A stretch of DNA of 64,000 nucleotides from Arthrobacter sp. ZGTC412. GTDB taxonomy: Bacteria; Actinomycetota; Actinomycetes; Actinomycetales; Micrococcaceae. The notes below the pieces were generated by a model that saw nothing but the letters and a program-made list of their open reading frames with translations, was not told where the DNA came from and ran no database searches. The stretch lies in assembly GCF_002929215.1 (NCBI RefSeq), contig NZ_PJII01000001.1:616951-680950 (forward strand). The letters are read 5' to 3'. Made by a program: the position numbers and the translations under genes. The number at the start of each line of letters is the position of its first letter. Within the stretch, counting starts at the first letter, position 1. Below, piece by piece: positions 33,652 to 43,660 of the stretch.

Positions 33652-34752
33652 CTAGCTGGCGCGGTCCACCACGGCCAGCGCGAAGTTGGACAGCGATTCC
33701 TTGACCACACCTTCGGGCAGCGGGGCCAGCGCGGCGATGGCCTCGTTTGCCCACTGGCGCGCCACAACCCAGGATTCAGCGGTAACCGGGTGCTCGCGCA
33801 GGCCTGCAACAGCCTCGGCCAATGCTTCGTCGGACGTCAGGTCGCCGTCGATGAGCGTCAAGAGTTCGACGGCGGACCGGTCACCATCCGCTGCGGCCCT
33901 GCGCAGGAGCAGCACCGGCAGGGTGGGAACACCTTCGCGCAGGTCCGTACCCGGCGACTTACCGGACTTGACCTTGATGCCGGTAACGTCAATAACGTCG
34001 TCGGCAAGCTGGAAGGCCACGCCCACCTTCTCGCCGTACTCCACGAGGACCGTCTCGTAGGCGGGATCGGCATCGGCAAAGATCGCACCGAGCTGACCGG
34101 ACGCGGCAACCAGGGAGCCCGTCTTGTCCGCGATCACCGAAAGGTAGTGCTCCACGGGATCCTCGTCCGGGCGGGGCCCCACGGTTTCGTGCAGCTGGCC
34201 CAGGCACAACCGCTCGAAGGTGCGCGCCTGGATTCCAAGCGCGCGCGAGCCGAGTTCGGAAACCAGAATCGAGGCCCGGGCAAAAATCAGGTCGCCAGTG
34301 AGGACGGCCACGGAGTTGCCCCACACTTCGTGCGCGGTGGGCGCACCACGGCGGAACGGCGCGGAGTCCATCACGTCGTCGTGGTACAGGGTGGCGAGGT
34401 GCGTCAGTTCCACCACGACGGCGGCCTGCACCACGGCGGGAAGCGAAGCGTCACCGAGGTGGGCGCAGAGGAGCGTCAGCAAAGGACGGATGCGTTTGCC
34501 GCCGGCTTCCACCAGGTGGCGCGACGTTGCGTCAGCCAGCGGATCGGAGTTGGCAATGGCCTCGCGGAGCTTCTTCTCCACGCGCGCCAGGTTGTTGGTG
34601 ATGGCCGGCCCCAGCTCGGCATCCCCGGCGATGGCAGCGAAGCCCGCGGGCAGCTGCAAACCCGTGGCGATGGCGGTGGTATTGAGGCTGGGTTCGGACT
34701 CCGGCAGGCCGTGCCCGGCGTGCGTCCAGCTGTGGTCTGCGGGGTTGTTCAC
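33652..34752 (-). CDS. polyprenyl diphosphate synthase
   Basis: A 366-aa all-helical trans-prenyltransferase that condenses isopentenyl diphosphate into the long isoprenoid tail of menaquinone. The first aspartate-rich motif is LYHDDVMDSAPFRRG and the second is LADDVIDVTGIKVKSGK. Preceding lysine- and arginine-rich GGKRIRP is present. Chain length (heptaprenyl, octaprenyl or longer) cannot be read securely. The GTG start overlaps the stop of the oxidoreductase gene by 4 bp, and with menG upstream this is a menaquinone operon. Confidence 0.92.
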   Translation of the reverse strand: MNNPADHSWTHAGHGLPESEPSLNTTAIATGLQLPAGFAAIAGDAELGPAITNNLARVEKKLREAIANSDPLADATSRHLVEAGGKRIRPLLTLLCAHLGDASLPAVVQAAVVVELTHLATLYHDDVMDSAPFRRGAPTAHEVWGNSVAVLTGDLIFARASILVSELGSRALGIQARTFERLCLGQLHETVGPRPDEDPVEHYLSVIADKTGSLVAASGQLGAIFADADPAYETVLVEYGEKVGVAFQLADDVIDVTGIKVKSGKSPGTDLREGVPTLPVLLLRRAAADGDRSAVELLTLIDGDLTSDEALAEAVAGLREHPVTAESWVVARQWANEAIAALAPLPEGVVKESLSNFALAVVDRAS

Positions 34753-36080
34753 TGGTTAACCCTAACTTTTTGTTGCGGATACCGCTGATTCGAAGCCGAC
34801 TGAGTATTGGATGTGGCCGGAACCAGCGACTCCAGGACCCGGATCACCCGGTCCTCGAAGCCCTTGGCCGATGGGTCAGTGAGGTTGGCCAGGAGCCGGA
34901 CAACGAACCGCATCAGTACCGGGATGGGCATGCCGGTGCGCAGCGCGAGCTTCATGACCGCGGGCTTGCCAATCAGCACGGCGAACGCCCGCCCCAACGT
35001 GAAGTGCGATCCCCACTGGTCCCGCACATACTCCGCGTACCGCTCGAGGTGCGCGTCGGCGTCGTACGTTCCACCTGAGGAGGCAGCGCGCGAGGAGGCG
35101 TCGATGATGAACTCGGCAGCAAACCGGGCAGACTCCATGGCGTACGAGATGCCCTCTCCGTTGAACGGGGAGACCATGCCGCCCGCGTCCCCGAGAAGGA
35201 GCAGGCCGGGTGAGTAATGCGGCGTGCGGTTGAAGCCCATGGGCAGCGCAGCGCCGCGGATCTCGCCCACCTGGTTTTCGGGCGTGAAGCCCCAGTCGGA
35301 GGGCATGCCGGCGGTCCATTCGCGGAGGACCTGCTTGTAGTCGAGCTTGCCGAATTCCTTGGAGGAGTTGAGGATGCCCAGGCCCACGTTGGACGTGCCG
35401 TCGCCGACGCCGAACACCCAGCCGTAGCCCGGCAGCAGCTTGCCATCACGGCCGGGAAGCTCGAGCCAGCCTTCCATCCAGTCGTCGTCCGTGCGTGGCG
35501 AGGTGAAATAGGTGCGGACGGCCACGCCGAGCGGGCGGTCGTCACGCTTTTGGATTCCGAGCGATACGGCGGTGCGGGTGGAGTTTCCGTCGGCGGCGAG
35601 TACGACGTCGGCAGTGAACTCGCGCGTCTCCCCCGTCTTGCGTCCGGCCTCGTCAAGGAGGGCCGCGCGGACCCCGATGACCCGGCCGTCGTCGTTCCGG
35701 AGGGCTTCGGTGACGCTGTGCCGCTCAAGGATTTCGGCACCCGCGCCCTGGGCGTGGCGGGCCAGTTCCTCGTCGAAGCCGAGACGGGTGCGGATGAGGC
35801 CGTACTGCGGGAAGTCTGAAACTTCGGGCCAGGGCAGTTCGATGGTGCGGCCGCCCGCAATCAGGCGTAGGCCCTTGTTGCGGCGCCAGCCGTCACCCTC
35901 GGGGTGCGGCAGGCCAAGCTTCTGGATTTCGCGGACAGCGCGCGGGGTGAGGCCGTCACCGCAGACCTTTTCGCGCGGGAAGCTCGTCTTCTCCAGAACG
36001 GTGACGTCAATACCCGCCTTGGCAAGGTAGTACGCGGCGGTGGAGCCGGCCGGCCCGGCGCCGACGATCAGTACCCTCAC
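34749..36080 (-). CDS. geranylgeranyl reductase family FAD-dependent oxidoreductase
   Basis: A 443-aa flavoprotein with an N-terminal FAD motif VLIVGAGPAGSTAAYYLAKA, the PREKVCGDGLTPRAV segment and the second FAD motif GLLLLGDAGGMVSPFNGEGI. This is the geranylgeranyl-reductase/MenJ group, which saturates one or more prenyl units. Between the prenyl synthase and menG it most likely reduces the menaquinone side chain, giving a dihydromenaquinone as in other actinobacteria (inference). It is coupled by a 4-bp overlap to the prenyl synthase and starts 3 bp after menG. Confidence 0.88.
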   Translation of the reverse strand: MRVLIVGAGPAGSTAAYYLAKAGIDVTVLEKTSFPREKVCGDGLTPRAVREIQKLGLPHPEGDGWRRNKGLRLIAGGRTIELPWPEVSDFPQYGLIRTRLGFDEELARHAQGAGAEILERHSVTEALRNDDGRVIGVRAALLDEAGRKTGETREFTADVVLAADGNSTRTAVSLGIQKRDDRPLGVAVRTYFTSPRTDDDWMEGWLELPGRDGKLLPGYGWVFGVGDGTSNVGLGILNSSKEFGKLDYKQVLREWTAGMPSDWGFTPENQVGEIRGAALPMGFNRTPHYSPGLLLLGDAGGMVSPFNGEGISYAMESARFAAEFIIDASSRAASSGGTYDADAHLERYAEYVRDQWGSHFTLGRAFAVLIGKPAVMKLALRTGMPIPVLMRFVVRLLANLTDPSAKGFEDRVIRVLESLVPATSNTQSASNQRYPQQKVRVNQ

Positions 36081-36083
36081 AGG

Positions 36084-36860
36084 TCAGCGGGTGTTGCGGC
36101 GCAGCTTGGCCACGGGGCCCTTGTGCGCGGCGATGGCGGCAGCCGCGCCGTCTGGTGTTGAGTCGGGGGCCTTGAACGCACGGTGCACCGCCACGATCCC
36201 GCCGGACAGGTTGCGGTAGGTGACCTTCTCCCAACCGGTTTCCTCCAGCCATGCGGCCAGGTGGTCCTGGTCCGGCCAGGCGCGGATGGACTCGGCGAGG
36301 TACACGTAGGCGTCCGGGTTGGAGGCCACCTTCCTGGCTACGGGCGGCAGTGCGCGCATGAGGTATTCGGTGTACATGGTGCGCCAAAGCGGGACCACGG
36401 GCTGCGAGAACTCGGCGATGACCAGGCGGCCGCCGGGTTTGGTGACGCGGAGCATCTCCTGCAGCGCCTTCTTGGGCTCGTTCACGTTGCGCAGGCCGAA
36501 GGAAATGGTGGTGGCGTCAAAGGTGTCGTCGGCGAACGGCAGGTTGGTGGCATCCCCGGCGATGAAATCGATGTCCGGCCGGCGGCGCTTGCCTACCTTG
36601 AGCATCCCGAGGGAGAAGTCGCACGCCACCACATCTATGCCTGCATCCGCATATGGCTCACTGGACGTGCCTGTTCCGGCGGCGAGGTCCAAGACGCGCT
36701 GGCCTCTCGTGGCTTCCATCGCTTCCACCACTACCTTGCGCCACCGGCGGGTCTGCCCCAGGGACAGGACATCATTGACGACGTCGTATTTGGGGGCGAC
36801 GTCGTCAAACATCGTGGCTACTTCGTCCGGACGCTTATCCAAGGATGCTCGGTTCACCAT
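36084..36860 (-). CDS. menG: demethylmenaquinone methyltransferase
   Basis: A 258-aa class I SAM methyltransferase with motif [13 protein letters not shown] and the UbiE/MenG motifs [19 protein letters not shown] and [18 protein letters not shown]. It adds the ring methyl group in the last step of menaquinone synthesis. It is the first gene of a three-gene operon with the oxidoreductase and the prenyl synthase, and is divergent from menF. Confidence 0.93.
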   Translation of the reverse strand: MVNRASLDKRPDEVATMFDDVAPKYDVVNDVLSLGQTRRWRKVVVEAMEATRGQRVLDLAAGTGTSSEPYADAGIDVVACDFSLGMLKVGKRRRPDIDFIAGDATNLPFADDTFDATTISFGLRNVNEPKKALQEMLRVTKPGGRLVIAEFSQPVVPLWRTMYTEYLMRALPPVARKVASNPDAYVYLAESIRAWPDQDHLAAWLEETGWEKVTYRNLSGGIVAVHRAFKAPDSTPDGAAAAIAAHKGPVAKLRRNTR

Positions 36861-37193
36861 GACATTGTCTCAAATGTTCCGGAGGGTCCGGACCAAGGCG
36901 CGCGCCAGCGGCCCCCCGCTGGCGTCGAGCCATCACAGGAAGGCGTTGGCGTCCCCGGCCAGCCGGCCGAAGCTGCGGCGCTATCCACCCCACGCATGCA
37001 AGAGCAGCAACGGCTTAGCCGTCGGCTCACCTTGCAGCGGGCACGGCACCGCACTTCCCGTCCGACGGTTAAGGTTGCGGACCTCGGCGCCCATAGCTGA
37101 AGGCTACGCGCGGCGGGGTGCCGCGGTATGCGCAGCTCGAACTACCCCTTTGTACCCTGCTCCTGGGGTAGAACGCAGTACTGTGGAGCAATC
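36861..37193. other. divergent intergenic region between menG and menF
   Basis: No gene is seen. It contains the short palindrome ACGGCTTAGCCGT and the two 7-bp arms CCGTCGG and CCGACGG about 40 nt apart (all between roughly 37010 and 37070). Promoters for both menaquinone units must lie here, but I could not assign them. Confidence 0.35.
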
Positions 37194-38585
37194 ATGACGA
37201 GCACGTTCCGCACCTTGACAGTCCCCCTTGATGGCCAACAATTCGCTGGGGGGCTGCCGTCGTTCCTGGTCCGGGACGATGTCCTCTGCTGGACCCGCCG
37301 CGAGGCCGGGCTGGCAGGCTTCGGCGAGATCGCCCGCTTTACCGCCACCGGCCCGGAACGCTTCCTTGAAGCCGACATCTGGTGGCGCCACCTTGTACTC
37401 GAAGCCGAAATTACGGACTCCGTGGAACTTCCCGGCACCGGGCCCGTCGCTTTTGGCTCCTTCGCCTTCTCTAAGACTTCCGCCCACGAATCCCGGCTGA
37501 TCGTGCCCGAGATTGTGGTGGGCGTCCGTGATGGCCAAGTCTGGGTCACCCAGTCGACGTTCGACGACGGCCCCCTCACCGAGGCGGGCGCCCTCGCCGC
37601 GCTGGACCGCTGGCTGGGCAGCAGCTCCCCCTCCGGTGGAACAACGACGGCGGCAGCGGACTCTGCCGGGGACGGTACCTCCGGCGCAGTTCCCGGCCGT
37701 GCCGGCGGCGCCGTCGTACGTCCCCTTCCCCTTGCCGCCGGCGCAACCCTGCACACGGGATCGCTGAGCGAGGAGGACTGGATGGCCGCTGTAGAAGCGG
37801 GGGTGGCCGAAATCCGGACCGGAGCGCTGGAGAAGCTGGTGCTGGCGCGCGACGTCGTTGCCACCGTTCCCTCCGGCGTGAACGCCGCGCAGGTGCTGCG
37901 GGAGCTCGCCGGGCGGTACCGCGAATGCTGGACGTACGGGGTGGACGGCCTGGTGGGCGCGACGCCTGAGATGCTGATCCAGGTGGAGGGACGTACTGCC
38001 CAGGCGCGCGTGCTGGCCGGCACCCTGGACCGCCGCGATGCGCACGGCGAGGACGGCCTCCCTATGGATTACGCCACCCGGGTGCTGGCAGGATCAGAAA
38101 AGCAGCGGCACGAGCACGAGATAGCGATCCAGTCGCTCACGTCCCAGCTGGCGCCGTTCTCGGAGGCGATGAACGCCCACGACGAACCGTTCATCCTGGA
38201 GCTGCCGAACGTGTGGCACCTGGCCTCGGACGTGAAGGCCGAACTTACTGAGGTGGAAGGCCACGTCCCCACCTGCCTGGCCCTGATCAACGCACTGCAC
38301 CCCACCGCTGCCGTTTGCGGGACTCCCACCCAGGTGGCGGGAGCACTGATCCGCAAGCTGGAGCACCTCGACCGCGGACCGTACGCCGGACCGGTGGGAT
38401 GGCTGGATGCCGCCGGAAACGGTGAGTGGGGCATTGCCCTGCGGGGTGCGGTCATCGAATCACGGGACACGGTGCGGCTGTATGCCGGCTGCGGAATAGT
38501 GGACGGCTCCCAGCCGGAGGCGGAGCTTGCGGAAACCTGGGCGAAGTTCCGGCCGATGCTGGAGTCGCTTGGAATCAGCAACTAG
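37194..38585 (+). CDS. menF: isochorismate synthase
   Basis: A 463-aa chorismate-utilising enzyme converting chorismate to isochorismate, the entry to menaquinone synthesis. Core motifs are present: LEKLVLARDVVA, GATPEMLIQ, AGTLDRRD, EKQRHEHEIAIQSL, LHPTAAVCGTP and LYAGCGIVDGSQPEAELAET. The ATG at 37194 was chosen since GTGGAG lies just upstream; an in-frame ATG at 37128 would add 22 unconserved residues. Salicylate or siderophore isochorismate synthases look alike, but the men genes on both sides favour MenF. Confidence 0.9.
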   Translation: MTSTFRTLTVPLDGQQFAGGLPSFLVRDDVLCWTRREAGLAGFGEIARFTATGPERFLEADIWWRHLVLEAEITDSVELPGTGPVAFGSFAFSKTSAHESRLIVPEIVVGVRDGQVWVTQSTFDDGPLTEAGALAALDRWLGSSSPSGGTTTAAADSAGDGTSGAVPGRAGGAVVRPLPLAAGATLHTGSLSEEDWMAAVEAGVAEIRTGALEKLVLARDVVATVPSGVNAAQVLRELAGRYRECWTYGVDGLVGATPEMLIQVEGRTAQARVLAGTLDRRDAHGEDGLPMDYATRVLAGSEKQRHEHEIAIQSLTSQLAPFSEAMNAHDEPFILELPNVWHLASDVKAELTEVEGHVPTCLALINALHPTAAVCGTPTQVAGALIRKLEHLDRGPYAGPVGWLDAAGNGEWGIALRGAVIESRDTVRLYAGCGIVDGSQPEAELAETWAKFRPMLESLGISN

Positions 38586-38752
38586 GCAGAGAGTCCGGGA
38601 TACGGGACACTGCTGCTTCGCCTAGGCTTGAATCAAAGGTAACTTGGTTATCCAATAGTGAATCTAAGTTTCCTGTGATGCACATCTCCTAATCGGCGCT
38701 ACACTATGAACCGATTTAGTACCGCACACTCCTGCAACAAAAGGTAAGAAAC

Positions 38753-39556
38753 ATGCAGCTCAAGTCCCTGGCCACGGCCAAGATCACCGCCAAGGCAGCA
38801 GCACTGTTCGCCGTCGGCGCCCTCACCCTCACGGCCTGCGGCGGCGGAAGCTCCACTCCGGCAGCATCCGAAGGCGGCATCCAGCTCATCAACGCCGGCA
38901 AGTTGACGGTGTGCTCGGACATCCCCTACGAGCCGTTCGAATTCGAGAAGGACGGCCAGACGGTCGGCTTCGACGTGGACATCGCCAAGGAACTCGCCAA
39001 GGACTTCGGCGCCGAACTGAGCATCGTGGACAGCTCCTTCGAGGCAATCGAGACCGGCACCGCGCTGACCCAGTGCGACCTGGGCATCTCCTCCATCTCC
39101 ATCACGGACACCCGCAAGGCAGTGATGGACTTCTCCACCCCGTACCTGGATGACGACCTGGCCCTGGTAGCCAGCGAAGGTTCCGGCATCACGGGCCTTG
39201 ATGGAGCCAAGGGCAAGAAGGTAGGCGTCCAGCAGGCCACCACCGGCGCCGAATACGCACAGGAGCAGGGCCTGGACGCCCAGCAGTTCGAGGACACGGG
39301 CCTCCTGGTGCAGGCGCTCGAGGCCGGCACCATCGACGCCGCCCTGGGCAACCAGTCCGTCCTTGGCTACGCCATCAAGGACCAGCCCAAGTTCAAGAGT
39401 GTTGAGGAGTTCGCCACCGGCGAGCAGCTGGGCATCTCCATCAAGAAGGGCAACACCGCCATGGCGGAGAAGGTCAACGGCACGCTCAAGCGCCTGACCG
39501 ACGACGGCTCCCTCGAGAAGTTCAAGACCACCTGGTTCGGCGAAACCGCCAAGTAG
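38753..39556 (+). CDS. amino-acid ABC transporter substrate-binding lipoprotein
   Basis: A 267-aa family 3 solute-binding protein. The signal peptide ends in lipobox LTAC (Cys at about residue 24), so it is lipid-anchored outside the membrane. The mature part shows the polar amino-acid pattern GKLTVCSDIPYEPFEF, VGFDVDIAKEL and CDLGISSISIT. The ligand is probably a polar or cyclic amino acid; type cannot be fixed. The permease and ATPase follow. The last codons and stop are duplicated just downstream (39560-39573). Confidence 0.9.
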   Translation: MQLKSLATAKITAKAAALFAVGALTLTACGGGSSTPAASEGGIQLINAGKLTVCSDIPYEPFEFEKDGQTVGFDVDIAKELAKDFGAELSIVDSSFEAIETGTALTQCDLGISSISITDTRKAVMDFSTPYLDDDLALVASEGSGITGLDGAKGKKVGVQQATTGAEYAQEQGLDAQQFEDTGLLVQALEAGTIDAALGNQSVLGYAIKDQPKFKSVEEFATGEQLGISIKKGNTAMAEKVNGTLKRLTDDGSLEKFKTTWFGETAK

Positions 39557-39637
39557 CCAAAACCGCCAAGTAGTCGCCGTGCAGGCCTGAGGCTACCCGC
39601 CCTGGTTCGGTCACGGCCCTGAGAACTACGCAGCCGG

Positions 39638-39674
39638 GGCCCCGGACGAGCTGTACCGCAGTCCGTCCGGGGCC
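39638..39674 (+). terminator. intergenic hairpin after the binding-protein gene
   Basis: A perfect 11-bp stem GGCCCCGGACG/CGTCCGGGGCC without a T-run. In ABC operons such hairpins often stabilise the binding-protein message and lower expression of the downstream membrane genes; that role here is an inference. Confidence 0.6.
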
Positions 39675-39704
39675 TCTGCCACGCACAACGAATGTGAGCA
39701 ACCC

Positions 39705-40496
39705 ATGGCAATGACCGCACGTCAGCGAGCCAGAGTAAGCCTGTATGTCCAGGCCGGAATCTTTGTTGTGGCCATCGCCGCGCTGATCCTGGCCACCGAC
39801 TGGGAGACCATCGGCAACAGCGTCTTCAACTTCGCCAAGATCGGCCCCATGTTCCCGGGCATTTTAATGACCGGCCTGGTGAACACCCTGATCTACACCT
39901 TCCTCGGCTTCGTCGTGGGCCTCTCCGGCGGCCTGCTGCTGGCCCTGATGAAGCTTTCCAGCTTCCCGCTGTACCGCTGGATCGCCACCGGTTACATCGA
40001 GTTCTTCCGCGGGATCCCCGCGCTGCTGGTCTTCATCGCCTTCGGCTACGGCGTTCCGCTGGCGTTCGGCGTCTCGTGGAACATCACCGTGATCGTGATG
40101 ATTTCGCTCGGCATGGTGGCTTCGGCCTACATCGCCGAAACCCTCCGCGCAGGCCTGCAGGCAGTACCCAAGGGCCAACTCGAGGCCGCCCGTTCCCTGG
40201 GCATGCCGCAGTGGCGCGCCATGGTCACCATCGTCATCCCGCAGGCCTTCAAGATCGTCCTGCCGCCGCTGACCAACGAGGTCATCCTGCTGACCAAGGA
40301 CTCCTCGCTGATCTACGTCCTGGGCCTTACCGCGTCCCAGTACGAGCTCACCAAGTTTGGCCGCGACGGCATCTCCAGCCTCGGCGCAGGCCTCACCCCG
40401 CTCCTTGTGGCAGGTGCCTTCTACCTGGTGATCACCATCCCCCTGAGCTTCCTGGCCCGGAAGTTCGAAAGCCGCACCGCGCGGTCAAACCGATAG
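39705..40496 (+). CDS. amino-acid ABC transporter permease
   Basis: A 263-aa HisM/GlnP-type permease with about five membrane helices. Its EAA loop reads AARSLGMPQWRAMVTIVIPQA. The conserved YIEFFRGIPALL segment is present. It pairs with the binding protein 148 bp upstream and the ATPase 12 bp downstream. A single permease gene suggests a homodimeric channel. Confidence 0.92.
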   Translation: MAMTARQRARVSLYVQAGIFVVAIAALILATDWETIGNSVFNFAKIGPMFPGILMTGLVNTLIYTFLGFVVGLSGGLLLALMKLSSFPLYRWIATGYIEFFRGIPALLVFIAFGYGVPLAFGVSWNITVIVMISLGMVASAYIAETLRAGLQAVPKGQLEAARSLGMPQWRAMVTIVIPQAFKIVLPPLTNEVILLTKDSSLIYVLGLTASQYELTKFGRDGISSLGAGLTPLLVAGAFYLVITIPLSFLARKFESRTARSNR

Positions 40497-40508
40497 GCAG
40501 CGAAGACC

Positions 40509-41312
40509 ATGAACGACGTCGTAAACAACTCCCGCGGTGGCACTGCAACCATCCACGCCGCCGGCGTGGAGATCAAAGACCTGCGCAAGTCTTACGGAGC
40601 CAACGAGGTTCTGAAGGGCATCAGCCTTGACGTGGCGCCCGGCGAAGTGGTGTGCCTGATCGGGCCTTCCGGTTCCGGCAAATCCACCCTGCTGCGGTGC
40701 GTGAACCTGCTGGAGCAGCCCAACCAGGGCAGCATCCATGTGGGCGGCTTCGAGGCCACTGATCCCGATGTGGACATCGACAAGATGCGCCGCAAGGTGG
40801 GCATGGTGTTCCAGCAGTTCAACCTGTTCCCGCACCTGGACGCCAAGCGAAACTGCAGCATCGCCCAGACGAAGGTCCTCAAGCGTTCCCAGGCCGAGGC
40901 GGACAAGGTGTCCATGCACAACCTGGAGCGTGTGGGGCTGGGTCACCTCGCGGACCGCTTCCCGGACCAGCTCTCCGGCGGACAGCAGCAGCGTGTGGCC
41001 ATTGCCCGCGCGTTGAGCATGGATCCGGAACTGATGCTCTTTGACGAGCCCACCTCAGCGCTGGACCCGGAGACCGTGGGCGATGTCCTCTCCGTTATGC
41101 GGAACCTCGCCAAGGAGGGCATGACCATGCTGGTAGTGACCCACGAGATGGGCTTCGCCCGCGAAGTGGCCGACCGTGTGGTGTTTATGGACGGCGGCGT
41201 TGTGGTGGAGGAAGGCGTGGCCGAGCATGTCATTTCCGCCCCCACCCAGCCGCGGACCAAGGAATTCCTGCGCCGCGTCCTCGATCCGACCCACATCGGG
41301 CTCGAGGAATAG
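40509..41312 (+). CDS. amino-acid ABC transporter ATP-binding protein
   Basis: A 267-aa ATPase of the GlnQ/HisP type. Walker A is [15 protein letters not shown], the Q-loop follows, the signature is [15 protein letters not shown], Walker B is [12 protein letters not shown], and the switch histidine is in VTHEMGFA. An N-terminal extension of about 20 residues precedes [11 protein letters not shown]. Last gene of the three-gene uptake operon; a near-perfect palindromic terminator follows at 41347-41388. Confidence 0.94.
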   Translation: MNDVVNNSRGGTATIHAAGVEIKDLRKSYGANEVLKGISLDVAPGEVVCLIGPSGSGKSTLLRCVNLLEQPNQGSIHVGGFEATDPDVDIDKMRRKVGMVFQQFNLFPHLDAKRNCSIAQTKVLKRSQAEADKVSMHNLERVGLGHLADRFPDQLSGGQQQRVAIARALSMDPELMLFDEPTSALDPETVGDVLSVMRNLAKEGMTMLVVTHEMGFAREVADRVVFMDGGVVVEEGVAEHVISAPTQPRTKEFLRRVLDPTHIGLEE

Positions 41313-41346
41313 CGCTTTCGACGCGCGCAGGCGCTGACGACGCGCC

Positions 41347-41388
41347 AATGCCCTGGTGCTACCGGAATTCCGGTAGCACCAGGGCATT
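41347..41388. terminator. 42-bp perfect palindrome, terminator of the amino-acid ABC operon
   Basis: Two 21-bp arms (from AATGCCCTGG to its complement CCAGGGCATT) meet at GAATTC with no spacer. It forms a very stable hairpin 35 nt after the ATPase stop. T-content downstream is low. Confidence 0.8.
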
Positions 41389-41602
41389 CGTGCGTCACCG
41401 AGACCTTGAAGCATCGAAAAAGGGCAGAACGCGTACGACGGCGGTACTCGCCTGCCGCCGGCAGCATTCGTTCCCGCGGGGTCCTTTACTTCAACGTGTG
41501 TTGCATTCGACAATGGGTCCTTCTACAGCCTCCACTGGCTCAGCAGCGCGCTGCCAATCCGCATAGCAGGCCCACCCGGCCGCCCTACCCAGGAGCGCTG
41601 GC

Positions 41603-42829
41603 ATGTCAGATCCGACCCCTTCATCCCAGGCGGCACCGGCGGTATCGGAGCGTGCGGCCTGGCTGGCATCAATTCCCTCCTTCCAACGGGTGGACGCCTA
41701 CCTCGGGCGCGCCATGTACCGCCGGAAAAGCCAGTCGGACGGCTGTGATTTTACCTTCGGCAACCCGCACCAGATGCCGGCGGACCGCTACGTCAACACG
41801 CTGCGGGACGCGCTCACGCCGCAGCATGACCAGTGGTTCGCGTACCAAACCAACGGTGAGGCAGCCCGGGAGGCTGCCGCGGAATCCCTTCAGCGGCTGC
41901 TGGACGTGCCATTCCGCCCGGAGGACATCTACCTCACCACCGGTGGCTTCGCCGCCATCGCGCTGGCACTGAAGACCGTGGCCGATCCGAGCGACGAAGT
42001 AATCTACAGCCTGCCCCCATGGTTCCTGTACGAGCCGCTGATCCTGGAAGCCGGGCTTGTCCCGGTGAAGGTAAAGGTCAATACCCCCACGTTCGACCTC
42101 GACCTCGATGCTATCGGTGCTGCCATCACGGAGCGCACCAGGGTTGTGATCGTCAATTCGCCCAACAATCCCACCGGGCGGATCTATCCTCCCGAACTCC
42201 TGCGCAGGCTGGCGGAAGTGCTGGAGACGGCCTCGGCGCGCATTGGCCGGCGGATCTACCTGGTCTCGGATGAGGCCTACAACCGGATTGTGTTTGATGG
42301 CCTCCGCTTCCACAGCCCTGTGGAGTTCTATGCGCACACGCTGCTGGCCTACTCCTACGGCAAAACGCATCTCTCCCCGGGCCAGCGGGTGGGCTACCTG
42401 GCACTGCCACCCACCATGCCGCACCGGGATGAGATGCGCCCGGCCATCACCGGCCTGCAGGTGGCCATGGGCTGGATATACCCGAACGCTTTGCTCCAGC
42501 ACGCGCTGCCCGAACTGGAAAAGTTTTCCATCGACGTAAGCCAGTTGCAGCGGCGGCGGGACCGACTCATGGAAGCCCTGGGCGGCATGGGTTACCGGCT
42601 GCACCGACCCGAGGGCACGTTCTATCTGTATGTCACGTCCCCCCTCCCGGACGACGAAGCGTTCACCGAGACACTCGTCCGCCGGGATGTCCTTGTTTTC
42701 CCGGGCGCGCTGTTCGAGACGCCGGGCTTCTTCCGGATCTCCCTGACGGCGAACGAGGACATGATCGAACGCAGCCTGCCGGCATTCGAAGCGGCGATGA
42801 AGGAAAGCATGGACAGGAGCGAGGAATGA
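41603..42829 (+). CDS. class I/II pyridoxal-phosphate aminotransferase
   Basis: A 408-aa fold-type I aminotransferase. It has the NPNNPTGRI-like motif VNSPNNPTGRIYPPE, the LVSDEAYNRIVF segment, the PLP lysine in YSYGKTHLSPGQRVGY and the C-terminal arginine in FFRISLTA. The substrate is unresolved; aspartate/aromatic or branched donors are possible. The stop overlaps the next start by 4 bp (ATGA), so the VOC protein is co-translated. It is unrelated in sequence to the transporter upstream, which ends at a strong terminator. Confidence 0.88.
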   Translation: MSDPTPSSQAAPAVSERAAWLASIPSFQRVDAYLGRAMYRRKSQSDGCDFTFGNPHQMPADRYVNTLRDALTPQHDQWFAYQTNGEAAREAAAESLQRLLDVPFRPEDIYLTTGGFAAIALALKTVADPSDEVIYSLPPWFLYEPLILEAGLVPVKVKVNTPTFDLDLDAIGAAITERTRVVIVNSPNNPTGRIYPPELLRRLAEVLETASARIGRRIYLVSDEAYNRIVFDGLRFHSPVEFYAHTLLAYSYGKTHLSPGQRVGYLALPPTMPHRDEMRPAITGLQVAMGWIYPNALLQHALPELEKFSIDVSQLQRRRDRLMEALGGMGYRLHRPEGTFYLYVTSPLPDDEAFTETLVRRDVLVFPGALFETPGFFRISLTANEDMIERSLPAFEAAMKESMDRSEE

Positions 42830-43650
42830 ACCAACGGACCTACCCGCAGGGTGTCCCGTCCTGGGTCGACACAGAGCAGCCTGACGTCGAGGCGGCCACT
42901 GACTTCTACGGCGGGCTCTTTGGCTGGGCCTTCGAGGACGTTATGCCGCCGGGAGCGCCGGGCCGCTATCTGATAGCGAAGCTCGACGGCCAGGACGTTG
43001 CCGGCTTGGGCAGCGGCGGGGAGGATACGGCGTGGAACACGTACGTGTCCGTCGACGACGCAGATGCCGCAGTGCGCCGGCTGGTCGCTGCCGGCGCCAA
43101 GTTGCTCTCGGCCCCGGAAGATGCGGGAGAGGGCGGCCGCAGCGCCGCGCTGGCCGACCCGGAAGGTGCCCCGTTCCGCCTCTGGCAGGCGAAGCGGCGG
43201 CTGGGGGCACAGGTGGTCAATCAGCCGGGAGCCTGGAATTTCAGCGACCTGCACACGCCTGACCCCAGCGCAGGCATTGCGTTTTACGCGAAGGCATTCG
43301 GCTGGCAGGTGGACGACGTCGGCTTCGGGCTGATGGTCCGCAGGCCAGGCTACGGCGACCACCTCGAGGCCACCATCTACCCGGACATCAGGACACGGCA
43401 GGCAGGATTCTCTGCCCCACCGGGCTTCGAGGACGCGATCGCTTGGGTAGTGGCCGCGGACGCCGCCGAACCGCCGCACTGGCACGTGACCTTTGCCGTT
43501 GCCGACCGCGACCAGACGGTGGTCAACGCCGGGCGGCTTGGCGCTGAAATCCTGGGACAGGACGACACCGGGTGGACCCGCGAGGCACTGCTCCGGGACC
43601 CACAGGGAGCGGTGTTCAGCGCCAGCCAGTTCACTCCCCCGACGGGCTGA
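42826..43650 (+). CDS. VOC family protein with two glyoxalase-like domains
   Basis: A 274-aa protein with two vicinal-oxygen-chelate modules (about 10-125 and 140-265). Each starts with a PD...A..FY..LFGW-type segment (QPDVEAATDFYGGLFGWAFE and DPSAGIAFYAKAFGW) and ends in a DPEGAPF or DPQGAVF strand. Bacterial members bind metals for isomerase, dioxygenase or resistance roles. Several metal-ligand positions are not obvious here, so enzymatic activity is uncertain. It is coupled to the aminotransferase. Confidence 0.88.
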   Translation: MNQRTYPQGVPSWVDTEQPDVEAATDFYGGLFGWAFEDVMPPGAPGRYLIAKLDGQDVAGLGSGGEDTAWNTYVSVDDADAAVRRLVAAGAKLLSAPEDAGEGGRSAALADPEGAPFRLWQAKRRLGAQVVNQPGAWNFSDLHTPDPSAGIAFYAKAFGWQVDDVGFGLMVRRPGYGDHLEATIYPDIRTRQAGFSAPPGFEDAIAWVVAADAAEPPHWHVTFAVADRDQTVVNAGRLGAEILGQDDTGWTREALLRDPQGAVFSASQFTPPTG

Positions 43651-43660
43651 GAGCGCGGAA

